Source: JAKAVN01 sp963796565 (GTDB lineage: Bacteria > Desulfobacterota > Binatia > Binatales > Binataceae). From it: a stretch of 64,000 bases of DNA. The notes beneath the pieces are model-generated. The model was not told the origin of the DNA. It did not search any database and saw only the letters and a program-made list of their open reading frames with translations. Below, piece by piece: positions 1-8,914 of the stretch (position 1 is its first letter; every line of letters starts with the position of its first letter). Where the stretch lies: positions 1-64,000 of the forward strand of contig CAWCMA010000011.1 of NCBI GenBank assembly GCA_963796565.1. Reading direction: 5' to 3'. Both the position numbers and the translations under genes were made by a program.

Positions 1-416
1 AGTCCTCTGCGTCTGCCGTTTCGCCACCTCGGCGTCGTGGTAGTTGCGGTGCTCCGCCCGCCTTCGCCATCAACGCGGCGCGATAGCACGATACCGCAAT
101 CCAGGTAGCCGATTCTGCCAGAGGCGAGCGCCGGCTCACAAGCGGCGCTTCAGCCTAGGAGACTGGTTCAGGAACAGTTCCCGGCCTCGAACGTGGCTGG
201 TGTGGGATGCCGTTTTCAGGGCCGCCATAAAACTGTCGCCGCAAAAAATGCCACTGATCAGCGAAGTTGCGGATATCTGGAGCCTGGCGGAGGCTTCCTC
301 GCGAGGCTTCAGTAAAACCTCTCGTTTTTGAAGATGGTGCGACTCTTGCTCCGTTGCTTGACCCGCGAGCATAGGTACAGACAGCGTTAACGCGAGGTGC
401 CAGCGGGCAATCACGA
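1..416. other. Left-edge region without a supported gene
   Basis: Several overlapping reading frames are open here on both strands, but none shows a recognisable motif, signal peptide or convincing ribosome binding site, and they contradict one another. The stretch is probably the upstream region of the hydrolase gene that starts at 417, perhaps with the decayed end of a gene lying outside the window. Confidence 0.4.
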
Positions 417-1514
417 ATGAAGCTGAATCGTTTGACCAAGGGCGTGGCATTGGCGATCGCCGTCTCGATGGTGGCCGGAATCGGACTGGCGCGCGCGTGC
501 TCGCGCGTGTTGTGGGTCAGGAGCGGACAGCCAGTGCTGGTCGGCCGCACCATGGATTGGTTCGAGCCGATGCAAACCAATCTGTGGGCCCTGCCCCGCG
601 GGATCAAGCGCGACGGCGTGGCGGGTAAAAATTCGCTGCACTGGACTTCCAGATACGGCAGCGTGGTTTCCGTGGTCTATGGCTTTGCTTCTGCCGACGG
701 CATGAATGAAAAGGGGCTCGACGCGAACACCCTGTGGCTGGCTGAAGCTGATTTCGGCAACCGCGACGACAAGCTGCCTGGGCTCTCGATAAGCCTGTGG
801 GCGCAATACTATCTCGACAACTTTGCGACCGTGGCTGAAGCGGTCGCGGCCACTGAACAAGGCAAATTCCAGTTGGTGCCGGTCACGGTAGGGATCAAGG
901 AAAAGATGTCATCAACGGTGCATCTGTCGCTGGCCGATAGAACCGGCGATTCGGCGATTATCGAATATATCGGCGGCAAGGTGAAGATTTATCACGGCCG
1001 AGCTTACACGGTGATGACTAACTCGCCGACCTTCGACCAGCAACTCGAGCTGGCGCGTAACTACCAGGGGCTTGGTGGAGATAAACCGCTGCCCGGCACC
1101 AGTAGCGCGCACGACCGTTTCGTGCGCGCCAGCTACTACGTCAAGTATCTCCCCGGACCAACGAACTACCGGGAGGCGGTGGCCGGAGTGCTGAGCGTGA
1201 TGCTCAATGTTTCGGCGCCCTTTGGCGTCAACGAGCCGGGGAAGCCCAACATCTCGGCGACCATTTTTCGCACGGTCGCCGACCTGACTAATGGCATCTA
1301 CTACTACGAATCCACGCTCAGCCCGAATATCGTGTGGCTCGATCTGCGCAAGCTCAATCTGGCCGCGGGCGCGCCGACGGAAAAACTCGACCTGATCGGC
1401 AATCCGACTCTGGTCGGCGATGTCACCGCCCGGTTCGGCCCCGCCGCGCCCTTCAAATTCATGCCCGCCGGAAATCATTCGATCGAGGTTTTCCAGACTT
1501 CGCCGGGGGCTTGA
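417..1514 (+). CDS. Secreted linear-amide C-N hydrolase, choloylglycine hydrolase / penicillin V acylase family
   Basis: The protein has 365 residues. An N-terminal signal peptide ends in Ala-Arg-Ala directly before Cys28, so signal cleavage would expose the Cys that is the N-terminal nucleophile of this Ntn-hydrolase family. The following CSR and the downstream RTMDW motif match the conserved active-site region, and a TNSP motif at about residue 200 fits the conserved Asn. Family members hydrolyse linear amide bonds such as bile-salt conjugates, penicillin V or N-acyl homoserine lactones. The protein is probably periplasmic or exported. The substrate cannot be told from sequence, and bile salts are unlikely for an environmental organism. 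The gene stands alone and converges with the next gene across a hairpin repeat. No strong Shine-Dalgarno precedes the ATG. Confidence 0.85.
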   Translation: MKLNRLTKGVALAIAVSMVAGIGLARACSRVLWVRSGQPVLVGRTMDWFEPMQTNLWALPRGIKRDGVAGKNSLHWTSRYGSVVSVVYGFASADGMNEKGLDANTLWLAEADFGNRDDKLPGLSISLWAQYYLDNFATVAEAVAATEQGKFQLVPVTVGIKEKMSSTVHLSLADRTGDSAIIEYIGGKVKIYHGRAYTVMTNSPTFDQQLELARNYQGLGGDKPLPGTSSAHDRFVRASYYVKYLPGPTNYREAVAGVLSVMLNVSAPFGVNEPGKPNISATIFRTVADLTNGIYYYESTLSPNIVWLDLRKLNLAAGAPTEKLDLIGNPTLVGDVTARFGPAAPFKFMPAGNHSIEVFQTSPGA

Positions 1515-1555
1515 TTTGGGCGCCGGCGGGGGGCTCTCTGCGCGCGGGTCCGTGC

Positions 1556-1683
1556 GTGCCTGGTGATCGATCTCGTAGGCGATCGGCGCCAGGCGCGACG
1601 TCGGGCTCGCTATCGGCGCTCAGCGGAGCGCCGATGAGAGTCGTCGGCCGGATGAACGGACCAAATGATCAGCGCGGCAGAAA
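1556..1683. repeat. 128-bp two-hairpin element, copy 1
   Basis: This stretch is about 86 percent identical by hand alignment to 4942-5069. The first half folds as GCCTGG...CCAGGC with an inner stem extended by GATCG pairing. The second half is a perfect 7-bp hairpin, GGCGCTC-AGCG-GAGCGCC. Several differences between the copies keep pairing (G-U versus G-C). It lies between convergent genes, so a bidirectional terminator or REP-like role is inferred. The right end matches the last codons and stop of the SDR gene present at copy 2. Confidence 0.75.
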
Positions 1684-1775
1684 CGTGGAGCTCCTCAATT
1701 GGTTCACGGCTTGCCAGATCGCGAGTGCTGGTTTTTCCCGGAGAGTTTCGTTTGCGGATGGTTTACCTCGCGGAT

Positions 1776-2939
1776 TCATACCACGCGCCTAACCCTCGAC
1801 GCTTCGACCAATTCGATGTCCCGATACTCGCAACGCCCTTGGCCGTGCTGAAAAATACTGGCGGCAATTAGCCAGACGCCGACTATTCGAGCGGGAGGAG
1901 AACCGATCGCATTTTGATAATCGCGCCAGAGGTCGCGCTCTTCGTCGATCCATCGGCCGAGCCCCTCGGGCCCCGAGCGGATCACTATATGGGTCTCGCG
2001 GTGGCGCCACGAAGCGACGGGGCATCGAAAGCTGCGTTCGGGTTCGAGCGCGGCGCTCCATAAATAAGTAAGGTCTTGGCCGTTGTCGAATTCGACCGCC
2101 AAGCTCAGGTAAGGAATCCTCGGCTCGGGCGGACGGCAGGCTCTCAACCTTCCACGACCATCGCACCCGGGTATCGGCGTGAACGGCGCTTCCAGAGACC
2201 TTTGCAAAATCATCGCATCGTTGTCGCACTGGCAGTGAATTACGGCGGATTCCGGCGTCTCGACTCGGCTGAACACACCGGCATCGCCCAGCGACGGCAG
2301 GTATCTCCAACCCTCGGGAACGACGACGGGGTTGCGCAGGCGCTGAAGCTCCTCTTGGGCGAACAGCGCCGCTGGACCTCTCCTCTCTGCTAGCTCACGC
2401 AGCCCATGGGCGGCGTCTGCTCGCCAGCGGATGACGAGAACGGTAAATCCGCCGGCGGCCGACTCTTCTAGTACGGCGGCGTTGGCGATCCGCCCATACG
2501 CATCCACCCATTGGCCCGGAAATACATTGCTCAGATAAAGGCGCCCTGAATGCTCGGCGGCGAACGTGAGCGAACCTTTGGGAGTCCTGAACATCTCCGT
2601 GAGCGCGCCGATCCGCAGCCAGAGGGCAAAATACGCTTCGACCCAGGCCTGAGGATGTTTTTTGATCCACGCTCGTCCGGCGCAAAACACGCTTAACCGA
2701 TCACCGGCCACAACTTCGATTCCAGTATCAGTCCAAGGCGGCCTATCCGCCGGTACATGTACGAACCAATATCGATCGATCGAATCCTTCGCCGGAATCT
2801 TGTCCCGTCCTTCGAGCAGCATAGCGAATTCATCTTCGAAACGGCGGGCGTCGGATGAAATCGAGTCCATTGGTTTCGCGGCTCCCTTCGCTGGCCTCAC
2901 GTCGCCCTTATGTCGGTCGAGCTTTCTGGTCGACAACAT
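1776..2939 (-). CDS. Uncharacterised protein with possible LecA-like and DUF3047-like halves
   Basis: The protein has 387 residues, or about 364 if the internal Met at 2870, preceded by an AAGGGAG sequence, is the real start. No signal peptide or transmembrane segment is obvious. The N-terminal third contains a stretch (TGIEVVAGDRLSVFCAGRAW) that resembles the beta-sandwich opening of LecA-like or carbohydrate-binding domains. The C-terminal 130 residues, with the pattern RIVGVWLIAAS and YRDIELVEA near the end, recall DUF3047 proteins. Both resemblances are from memory of family patterns and are weak. The gene lies alone, convergent with the hydrolase and divergent from the flavin monooxygenase. 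The function is unknown. Confidence 0.55.
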   Translation of the reverse strand: MLSTRKLDRHKGDVRPAKGAAKPMDSISSDARRFEDEFAMLLEGRDKIPAKDSIDRYWFVHVPADRPPWTDTGIEVVAGDRLSVFCAGRAWIKKHPQAWVEAYFALWLRIGALTEMFRTPKGSLTFAAEHSGRLYLSNVFPGQWVDAYGRIANAAVLEESAAGGFTVLVIRWRADAAHGLRELAERRGPAALFAQEELQRLRNPVVVPEGWRYLPSLGDAGVFSRVETPESAVIHCQCDNDAMILQRSLEAPFTPIPGCDGRGRLRACRPPEPRIPYLSLAVEFDNGQDLTYLWSAALEPERSFRCPVASWRHRETHIVIRSGPEGLGRWIDEERDLWRDYQNAIGSPPARIVGVWLIAASIFQHGQGRCEYRDIELVEASRVRRVV

Positions 2940-3198
2940 GAATGTACGCCCTCAGCTGTTGGTCCTAGCAGGGCTACAGACATCGAAATCCTAAATCGCT
3001 TCTCAGAGCAACTTCGTACGATGGCGTTGCTTCGTCGCGCCTCTCTTCCGAAAACGCCTTAGTTTCCAATTCGGTAGCCGCCGGACCTCTTTCTCTTGAT
3101 CATCTGCACGCTAGTTGTCTTCATGGAGATGTTTAACCGCGGGGGATCTAAAGCGGGTAAGCTAGCGAACTGACTTGTGGCCATGGAGGATTATAGTC

Positions 3199-4797
3199 GT
3201 GACCCAATACTACGATGCTGTCGTAATAGGCGCCGGAGTGTCGGGCCTGTATGCTCTCCATAAACTCCGCGAGCTCGGCCTCTCGGCACGGGTCTTCGAG
3301 GCCGGCAGCGATATCGGCGGCACCTGGTACTGGAATCGCTACCCGGGTGCCCGTTTCGACTCTGAGAGCTATACCTACCAATACTCCTTCTCTCAGGAAC
3401 TGATAGACGAATGGAAGTGGAGCGAGCATTTCTCGGCCCAACCCGAAGTCGAACGGTATTTGCATTTTGTCGCAGACAAATTGGATCTCAAACGCGACAT
3501 CGAGTGCAACGCGCGCGTTGCGACCGTCAGATACTACGAAGCAGACAAGAGATGGGAGATTGAGACCCACAACGGCTTGCGCGCCCGGGCGCGCTACGTC
3601 ATCTGCGCCACCGGGCTGCTCTCGGCGCATCAGTTTCCGGACTATGCAGGGGTTGAAGACTTCGCAGGCCTGTCGCTGCACAGTGCACGCTGGCCGAAAG
3701 AGCCGGTCGACTTCACTGGCAAGCGAGTCGGCATCATCGGCACTGGCCCCACTGCCGTCCAGATCATTCAGACAATTGCTCCCGACTGTGAACAACTGAC
3801 AGTCTTTCAGCGCACCGCGAATTGGTGCACCCCGCTCCGCAACCGCCCGATTACTGAGGAGGAACAACGGGCGCTCAAAGAAAAAGCAAATGAGATTTTC
3901 GCCCTGTGTAAACGCACCTGGGCCGGCTTTATTCACCAACCAGACCCACGAGCCGCGATGGACGTGCCGAAAGAGCAGCGCCTGGCCCGCTATCAGGAGT
4001 TGTACGACCGCGGCGGGTTCGCGCTGTGGCTGGGCAACTATGGTGACTCGTTTATGTCACAGGCCGCCGCGGATGAGGTTGCCGAGTTCCTCGCCATCAA
4101 GATCCGCGAGCGCGTCATCGATCCAGAGATAGCCGAGAAACTAATTCCGAAGCACACGTTTGGCACCAAGCGGTGTCCCGGAGAGAAGAATTACTACGAG
4201 ACGTTCAATCGCGACAATGTCGGACTGGTTGATTTGCGCGAAACACCGATCAAGAAGATTACCCCCGCCGGAATCGAAGCCGGTGACGAGTTACACGAAC
4301 TCGACGTGATTATTTATGCCACGGGCTTTCACAGCGTGACCGGCGAGCTCCTGCGTATGGATATTCGCGGCCAACACGATCGATCCCTGCAAGAGCATTG
4401 GTCCGACGGCCCAAGAACCAACCTCGGCATTCAGTTTTCGGGTTTCCCAAACCTGTGGGCCATCATGGGGCCGCACAACCCGGCGTTGTTTTGCAACATT
4501 CCCCGTTGCGTCGAGAGCAATGTCGAGTGGATCGTCGATTGCATCCGTTACATGCGCGAGAATGGTTTCCAGACCATGACCGCAACCCCCGAAGCCGAAG
4601 ACGCATGGACCAAGCGCTGCTATGAATTGGCCAAAGGGCTGTTAATCAATGAAATGCAGGATTCATGGTTCTTCGGTAGCACCAATCCCGAGAACGTGCG
4701 CGGCCGCTTCCTATTATTCGCTGGGGGCGTGCCACTCTATCGCGAGATCTTTGCCGAGGTCGCTGCGAAGGGATATGAAGGCTTCGAGCTGCGCTAG
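3199..4797 (+). CDS. Class I Baeyer-Villiger-type flavin monooxygenase (cyclohexanone/phenylacetone monooxygenase family)
   Basis: The enzyme would use FAD and NADPH to insert one oxygen atom into a ketone, forming an ester or lactone. Two Rossmann motifs are visible, GAGVSG near the N-terminus for FAD and GIIGTGPTAVQ near residue 178 for NADPH. Between them FAGLSLHSARWP matches the family fingerprint FxGxxxHxxxWP. The length of about 532 residues is normal. A GTG at 3199 is chosen as start because GGAGGA lies about eight bases upstream; a TTG at 3175 is in frame but has no such site. The gene converges with the SDR gene, and an alcohol-to-ketone-to-ester route by the two enzymes is a possible inference. 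The ketone substrate is not predictable. Confidence 0.9.
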   Translation: MTQYYDAVVIGAGVSGLYALHKLRELGLSARVFEAGSDIGGTWYWNRYPGARFDSESYTYQYSFSQELIDEWKWSEHFSAQPEVERYLHFVADKLDLKRDIECNARVATVRYYEADKRWEIETHNGLRARARYVICATGLLSAHQFPDYAGVEDFAGLSLHSARWPKEPVDFTGKRVGIIGTGPTAVQIIQTIAPDCEQLTVFQRTANWCTPLRNRPITEEEQRALKEKANEIFALCKRTWAGFIHQPDPRAAMDVPKEQRLARYQELYDRGGFALWLGNYGDSFMSQAAADEVAEFLAIKIRERVIDPEIAEKLIPKHTFGTKRCPGEKNYYETFNRDNVGLVDLRETPIKKITPAGIEAGDELHELDVIIYATGFHSVTGELLRMDIRGQHDRSLQEHWSDGPRTNLGIQFSGFPNLWAIMGPHNPALFCNIPRCVESNVEWIVDCIRYMRENGFQTMTATPEAEDAWTKRCYELAKGLLINEMQDSWFFGSTNPENVRGRFLLFAGGVPLYREIFAEVAAKGYEGFELR

Positions 4798-4941
4798 CGT
4801 CTTGGCGCTGAATTAACTTGATGGGCTGTGCAAGCAGCATGGCGGCAAAAGCGTGCCAGGTTGAAGTGAGCGAAGCGGATCGTTCGAAGCCGGAGGCGTG
4901 GTTGCGCTCGCCGACCGCCGACCGTTGCTCAGGGGTTGGCG

Positions 4942-5069
4942 GTGCCTGGCGACCGATCGCATAGGCCATCGGCGCCAGGCGCGACGCGGGGCTCGCTACC
5001 GGCGCTCAGCGGAGCGCCGATGAGACTGACTAGCTCGATGAACGGACCAAATGGTCAACGCGGCAGAAA
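4942..5069. repeat. 128-bp two-hairpin element, copy 2
   Basis: This is the second copy of the element at 1556-1683, also placed between convergent genes. The first stem is better paired here (GCCTGGCG with CGCCAGGC plus CCGAT with ATCGG around one bulged A). The second hairpin, GGCGCTC-AGCG-GAGCGCC, is identical in both copies. Its last 15 bases are the end of the SDR gene, including the stop codon. Confidence 0.75.
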
Positions 5070-5987
5070 TTCGTTGATCACTCCACCGATCAAATCCTTC
5101 GACGCGATGCGGTCGAGCGTGTCGAGGTCCCATCCGCCCTCGCGATAGAGCGAACGCGCCGGTTCGGGCTCGGCATACAGGCCCACCAGGTCGCCGCCCA
5201 CCACGAACGTACGCCCGTTGACGTTGACGGCCGCGTCGGTGCATAGCCAAACCACCAGCGCCGCGACGTGCTCGGGCTTGTTCTGCAAGCCGCTGCGATC
5301 GATCGCCGGCGCCGCCGTCGGTCCCAAGGTCGCGCGCATCCGCTCCATCGCGTCCGCCACGCCTTCGTCGAACAGCCGGGTCGCCGCGCGCGGCCGTATC
5401 GCGTTGCATCGCACGCCGTAGCGCCCGAGATCGCGCGCGACGGTGCGCGTCAGCCCGACGATTCCCTCCTTGGCCGCCGAATAGCTCGCCTGTCCAAAGT
5501 GGCCGAGGCCCGACTCCGAGGCCGTGTTGACGATCACGCCGCTCTTTTGTTCGCGGAAGATCGGGCTGGCGAAACGGATGGTCGTGAAATGGCCCTTCAG
5601 GTGCACCGACATCATCGAGTCCCAATCGTCTTCGGTCATGTGAAAGATTATTTTCGGACGCACGGCGCCGGCATTGTTGATCAGGATGTCCAACTTGCCG
5701 AACGCGTCGATGGCGGTCTTGATGATGCGTTCGCCGCCTTCCATGGTGGTGACGCTGTCGATGTTTGCCACCGCCTCGCCGCCCGCGGCGCGGATTTCCG
5801 CCGCTACCTGTCCCGCGATGCTCTGGTCGGTCCCCTTGCCGAGCATATCCGTGCCAAGGTCGTTGACCACGACCTTTGCGCCCTCGGCCGCGAGCAGCAT
5901 CGCCTCGGCGCGTCCGATTCCGCGGCCCGCGCCGGTTACGATTGCGACCTTGCCCTTGAGTCTTTGCTTTCCCTGTTGCGTTGCCAT
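5055..5987 (-). CDS. Short-chain dehydrogenase/reductase (SDR)
   Basis: This is a classical Rossmann oxidoreductase of about 310 residues. It has the TGAGRGIG cofactor motif near the N-terminus, NNAG in the middle and the catalytic YSAAK. The VVNDLG sequence after the second strand, with an acidic residue, suggests NAD(H) preference and resembles the hydroxyacyl-CoA dehydrogenase domains of peroxisomal MFE-type enzymes. The open frame continues upstream to 6149, but the Met at 5987 follows GGAGA at good spacing and begins just before the SDR fold, so it is preferred. Its 3' end is shared with the repeat element. It faces the Baeyer-Villiger enzyme. The substrate is unknown; a hydroxyacyl-CoA or an alcohol is likely. 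Confidence 0.85.
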   Translation of the reverse strand: MATQQGKQRLKGKVAIVTGAGRGIGRAEAMLLAAEGAKVVVNDLGTDMLGKGTDQSIAGQVAAEIRAAGGEAVANIDSVTTMEGGERIIKTAIDAFGKLDILINNAGAVRPKIIFHMTEDDWDSMMSVHLKGHFTTIRFASPIFREQKSGVIVNTASESGLGHFGQASYSAAKEGIVGLTRTVARDLGRYGVRCNAIRPRAATRLFDEGVADAMERMRATLGPTAAPAIDRSGLQNKPEHVAALVVWLCTDAAVNVNGRTFVVGGDLVGLYAEPEPARSLYREGGWDLDTLDRIASKDLIGGVINEFLPR

Positions 5988-6169
5988 CGCTGTCTCCATT
6001 GATTTGATGCGCGCTACCCTGCCGCCCGATGAGGTCCGGCGAGCGAGCCTATGAATAGCGTCCCGTAATATGAGCCACAGTGAGTATTCGTTGCAAATCG
6101 AGGGTTTTGCGAGTATGCAGTGATACTGGGGCTTCTCATCTTGACTCATTCTATCCGCGACTGACTACC

Positions 6170-6198
6170 GCCATTTGTGTCAGATACGTGTCAGATGG
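6170..6198. repeat. att-like direct repeat, site 1 (left island boundary)
   Basis: This 29-bp sequence contains GTGTCAGATACGTGTCAGATGG, that is, two tandem GTGTCAGAT units. It recurs with a few changes at 9073-9101 and 16558-16586. It overlaps the stop codon of the integrase gene. The three copies bracket the foreign genes, so they are read as attachment-site cores of integrative elements. The role is inferred. Confidence 0.6.
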
Positions 6199-7363
6199 AC
6201 TTGAAGGCCTCGGCGATCGGGTCGCTCGCACGCTTCGCTACGGAGCCGGGGCGCCACTTCCAGTAGTGCTTCTGGAGCATCGTCAGGTCCATGTGCCCCA
6301 TCTGGTCGGCGATGTAGCGCCAGTCTTCACCGCCCTGAAGCAGCAGCGTCGCGAAGGTGTGGCGGCACTGGTAGAAATTCCGATGCTTCACGCCCGCGCG
6401 CTTGAGGATCGCGGGCCATCGCTTGTCGCTGAAGCTGGAAGGGTGGTGCGGTCGTGGCAACGATCGGCTTCTCGCCCACAGCCAAGGGCTGTGCAACTCC
6501 GTGTCGAGAAGCTGCTCTCGCAGCGCGCGATAGACAGGCTCGGTCATGTTCAGGTCTCGGCGCGACCGGACGTTCTTTACGGTCCCCTGACCAAACCGCG
6601 AGAAGGTCTGTCGCACACGAATGACGCGCGCGCCGAGGTCCACGTTAGCTCGCTTCAATCCGAAGTTTTCGTTTGGTCGGAGACCCGCGCCGAGAGCGAC
6701 CGTCGCGAATCCCCGCTCCCAGCCCGGCTCCGCAGCCGCGATGATGCGGCGCGCCTCGTCGGCGGTGAAGGGATCGACACGATCGTCTACCCGCTCGACC
6801 TTGACGGGCTTCATGCGATTCACCGGATTGTCGGTGATCAGGTACTCGCCATCAGTGCCCCGCTCGCTGCTCGCCCAGTTGAACACCGTCGAAATCACAC
6901 GGCGGACGTTGTGCGCCTGCGCGTGATGGCCGCGCGCACGCAGCGGCCCAAAGAGCACGCTCACGTCGCTTGCGCCTATCAACTTCAACGGCTTGTCGGA
7001 GAATCCCGCGACCGACCAGACGTGCACCTTCAGGTTTCTCAAATAGAAGTCAACGGTGCTCGGCGTGTTGGTATTCCGCTGGTACGCGAGAAACCTCTCC
7101 GACGCCCGCCGGAACGTCGTCGCATCGTGCTCGAGAATCGCGGGCCGGAACGGCGCAAGCGCCTTACAATTCGGGTACCGCCGCGCGAGCTCGTCACACC
7201 GCCGCATCTCGATGAGACCGTGTATCTCCTTGAGCACCGGAGAGCGTCGGCCGTCGCGAGTATCGCGGACGCTTGGATAGAGACGGACCCGAATGCGGCG
7301 ATCGCCGTGCCAGACGATGAAACTGACGAGCAGCCAGCCTTTATCGGCGTGTATGCTGCTCAC
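6191..7363 (-). CDS. Tyrosine recombinase / phage-type integrase
   Basis: The protein has 390 residues and the usual layout: an N-terminal arm-binding region, a core-binding helical domain at about residues 80-170 and a C-terminal catalytic domain. Catalytic residues visible are Arg229 (GLRPNE), Arg334-His335 (CRHTF), His357 (QMGH) and the nucleophile Tyr367 (QKHYW). The residue three before the second Arg is Tyr331 rather than the usual His, a known tolerated change. The enzyme would integrate and excise the island. The GTG start overlaps the stop of a 42-codon ORF in a GTGA arrangement, which suggests coupled translation. Its stop codon lies inside the att-like repeat, so recombination at that site would touch the 3' end of the gene itself. 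Confidence 0.92.
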   Translation of the reverse strand: MSSIHADKGWLLVSFIVWHGDRRIRVRLYPSVRDTRDGRRSPVLKEIHGLIEMRRCDELARRYPNCKALAPFRPAILEHDATTFRRASERFLAYQRNTNTPSTVDFYLRNLKVHVWSVAGFSDKPLKLIGASDVSVLFGPLRARGHHAQAHNVRRVISTVFNWASSERGTDGEYLITDNPVNRMKPVKVERVDDRVDPFTADEARRIIAAAEPGWERGFATVALGAGLRPNENFGLKRANVDLGARVIRVRQTFSRFGQGTVKNVRSRRDLNMTEPVYRALREQLLDTELHSPWLWARSRSLPRPHHPSSFSDKRWPAILKRAGVKHRNFYQCRHTFATLLLQGGEDWRYIADQMGHMDLTMLQKHYWKWRPGSVAKRASDPIAEAFKSI

Positions 7364-7488
7364 GCGTCTTGACCGAGACTTCGCCGTTGAGGAGGAGTTG
7401 ACAGAACGCAGGCTGGTTGATCAAGCTTGCACCTCGGTGCCACCGATGCAGGTTCGGCGCGATCTTTGCCGGTTCTCTTCTTCGCCAT
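7360..7488 (-). CDS. Possible 42-aa leader gene coupled to the integrase
   Basis: An ATG at 7488 is preceded by AGAGAGGATATG, a credible ribosome binding site. The frame runs 42 codons and ends in a TGA that overlaps the integrase GTG start (GTGA). The peptide is basic at its N-terminus (MAKKRTGKDR) and has no recognised domain. It could be a small regulator or excision-factor-like peptide, a translation leader, or the N-terminus of a longer integrase separated by a frameshift. No composition or homology evidence decides this. Confidence 0.35.
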   Translation of the reverse strand: MAKKRTGKDRAEPASVAPRCKLDQPACVLSTPPQRRSLGQDA

Positions 7489-7874
7489 CATATCCTCTCT
7501 GTTGTCCGCCACCGCGCGCTAGTTCCCTTGCACAGGGCAATGCGTAGACAGCCCTAAGCCCTCAGCGGAATTACCCTTTCTCCCTAATTTTTGAACCCGC
7601 AGTAGCGTGCGGCGAAGCCGAACGGCTCTGGTCTTTTTTACAACAGTGATTCAGCGGACGCAACCTCGAAGCACCGGCGGGAAGGCTTCCCAAAGTAGGA
7701 TAGGCCGTACGTGATCGCTTGGACCGATTCGTTGGGACGGCAGGCCATGCCGTCGGGTGGCCTTTGGGTCTGCGAACGTGATAACCGGCGACTAGCCCGA
7801 ACTTCCTCGCTAGTTTCGTCCTGGGCCGACTTGGCCTTCTCCGCAGCCTCACTGCTCCGCGTATGAGAGCCGGT
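7489..7874. other. Intergenic region inside unit A
   Basis: No gene is supported between the integrase leader and the CGNR gene. A minus-strand frame stays open from 8155 to 7571, but it overlaps the CGNR gene out of frame and encodes only a basic, low-information peptide. The stretch probably holds the integrase promoter. Confidence 0.4.
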
Positions 7875-8498
7875 TTAGCGGTATTTCCGAGGAATCCGCT
7901 CCACCATGGCTCCGGTCTGCACCCGACGAACTCTCGCTTTGTACCGTTCGTGTGCTTCCTCAGCTCGTTGGCGTCCGTGCCGCTCTCGATAGCGTCGGCT
8001 AGCAGTCCGGTTGGCGCACGTATGATTGCAGTATGTCTGATCGGGGCGGTCAGCGAAAAAAATCTGCAAACATTGTGAATCAGCGCATCGTCTAATCCGC
8101 AGCGCGCGGTTCCCATCTTCGGATATGTCGTCGATGGCCGCCAGGAGTATCGCATCTCTCAGGTTGGCATCCCTGTAACTTAACGCCCGTCCGCCTTCTG
8201 TCCCCAATTTCGCAGAATCCAGAATCACCTTGCCGCCCTGATATCGGATCTCAAATCGTCCCCGGTCTGCTACCGCTTCAAGCAATTGCCGCAGAGTTCC
8301 GATTAGCGCGGCGAGTTTAGATAAATCACGTTCCGATTGCTTGACATCGGCGTTGAGCGGCTCATCCGGTTCCAAGTCGAGCCAGGTGCGCAATCTGTAA
8401 ATCAAGTTTGGGATGTCGCCGGGAGGGCCGGCCGCTAGGTCTTTCACTTCTGTGCGGGCGAAGGCGACCAGCCACGGGAGGATTTCATGCCTAGGCAT
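7875..8498 (-). CDS. CGNR zinc-finger protein, putative transcriptional regulator
   Basis: The C-terminal region holds the CGNR-type metal site: RRCADSQCLQIFF followed by YCNHTCANRTASRRY, that is, two Cys pairs and the NR-x-x-x-RRY helix that family members use for DNA contact. The N-terminal part is helical and only loosely like the ABATE domain usual in this family. The frame is open to a TTG at 8642; the ATG at 8498 is chosen because a plus-strand gene fragment occupies 8584-8817, but its ribosome binding site is weak. The gene lies in island unit A behind the integrase and could regulate the element, which is an inference from position. Confidence 0.75.
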   Translation of the reverse strand: MPRHEILPWLVAFARTEVKDLAAGPPGDIPNLIYRLRTWLDLEPDEPLNADVKQSERDLSKLAALIGTLRQLLEAVADRGRFEIRYQGGKVILDSAKLGTEGGRALSYRDANLRDAILLAAIDDISEDGNRALRIRRCADSQCLQIFFADRPDQTYCNHTCANRTASRRYRERHGRQRAEEAHERYKARVRRVQTGAMVERIPRKYR

Positions 8499-8583
8499 CG
8501 GGCTACTCGACGCGCTGGCACCAGACGAGATAGTCGTTGCGAGCCCTGGATTCAAGTTTGAAGAGGGTGCTAAAGCCCCGACG

Positions 8584-8817
8584 ATGAAGCAGAAGACGCG
8601 ATTCATCCTGAAATCGCGCCGCTGGTCTGAGTCAGCTCGCAAACCCGTCGAGGATGCTGCCGATATTGTGGAGGAGAAGGTAGGTGGCTTCGTCCGATCA
8701 GTCTATACGGGGTCTTCCGCTTCCGTGCATTCGGCGCGCGGTAAAAGGGAAGTTCTCTCTCTTCTGCGATTCGTCGAAATGTCGATGGTCGAGCTCCTTG
8801 AACTCGAATCTGGCTGA
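8584..8817 (+). CDS. Fragment of an uncharacterised protein
   Basis: This is a 77-residue frame with protein-like composition: an acidic helix (EDAADIVEEKVGG), then VYTGSSASVHS and a leucine-rich end (LLRFVEMSMVELLELE). The pattern resembles the last helix pair of small helical proteins found on islands. It could be the 3' remnant of a larger gene whose 5' part has been replaced by the CGNR gene. It runs opposite to the CGNR gene and partly overlaps the longest version of that gene. No function can be given. Confidence 0.35.
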   Translation: MKQKTRFILKSRRWSESARKPVEDAADIVEEKVGGFVRSVYTGSSASVHSARGKREVLSLLRFVEMSMVELLELESG

Positions 8818-8914
8818 AAATCGTCGATCTCGGACGAGGCACAGCGCTCCTGGTGCCCGATTCCTTCCACCCTGTCGCAACTGTGCTTCCTAGGCAGTGA
8901 TGCGTTGATGCATG

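Noticed and set aside
6080..7372. Long plus-strand frame of 430 codons opposite the integrase
   Set aside because: It is the GC-rich shadow of the integrase, which has all catalytic residues on the minus strand. The antisense protein has no recognisable motif and is Arg/His-rich.
7571..8155. 194-codon minus-strand frame overlapping the CGNR gene
   Set aside because: It overlaps the CGNR gene out of frame and lacks a motif or ribosome binding site.
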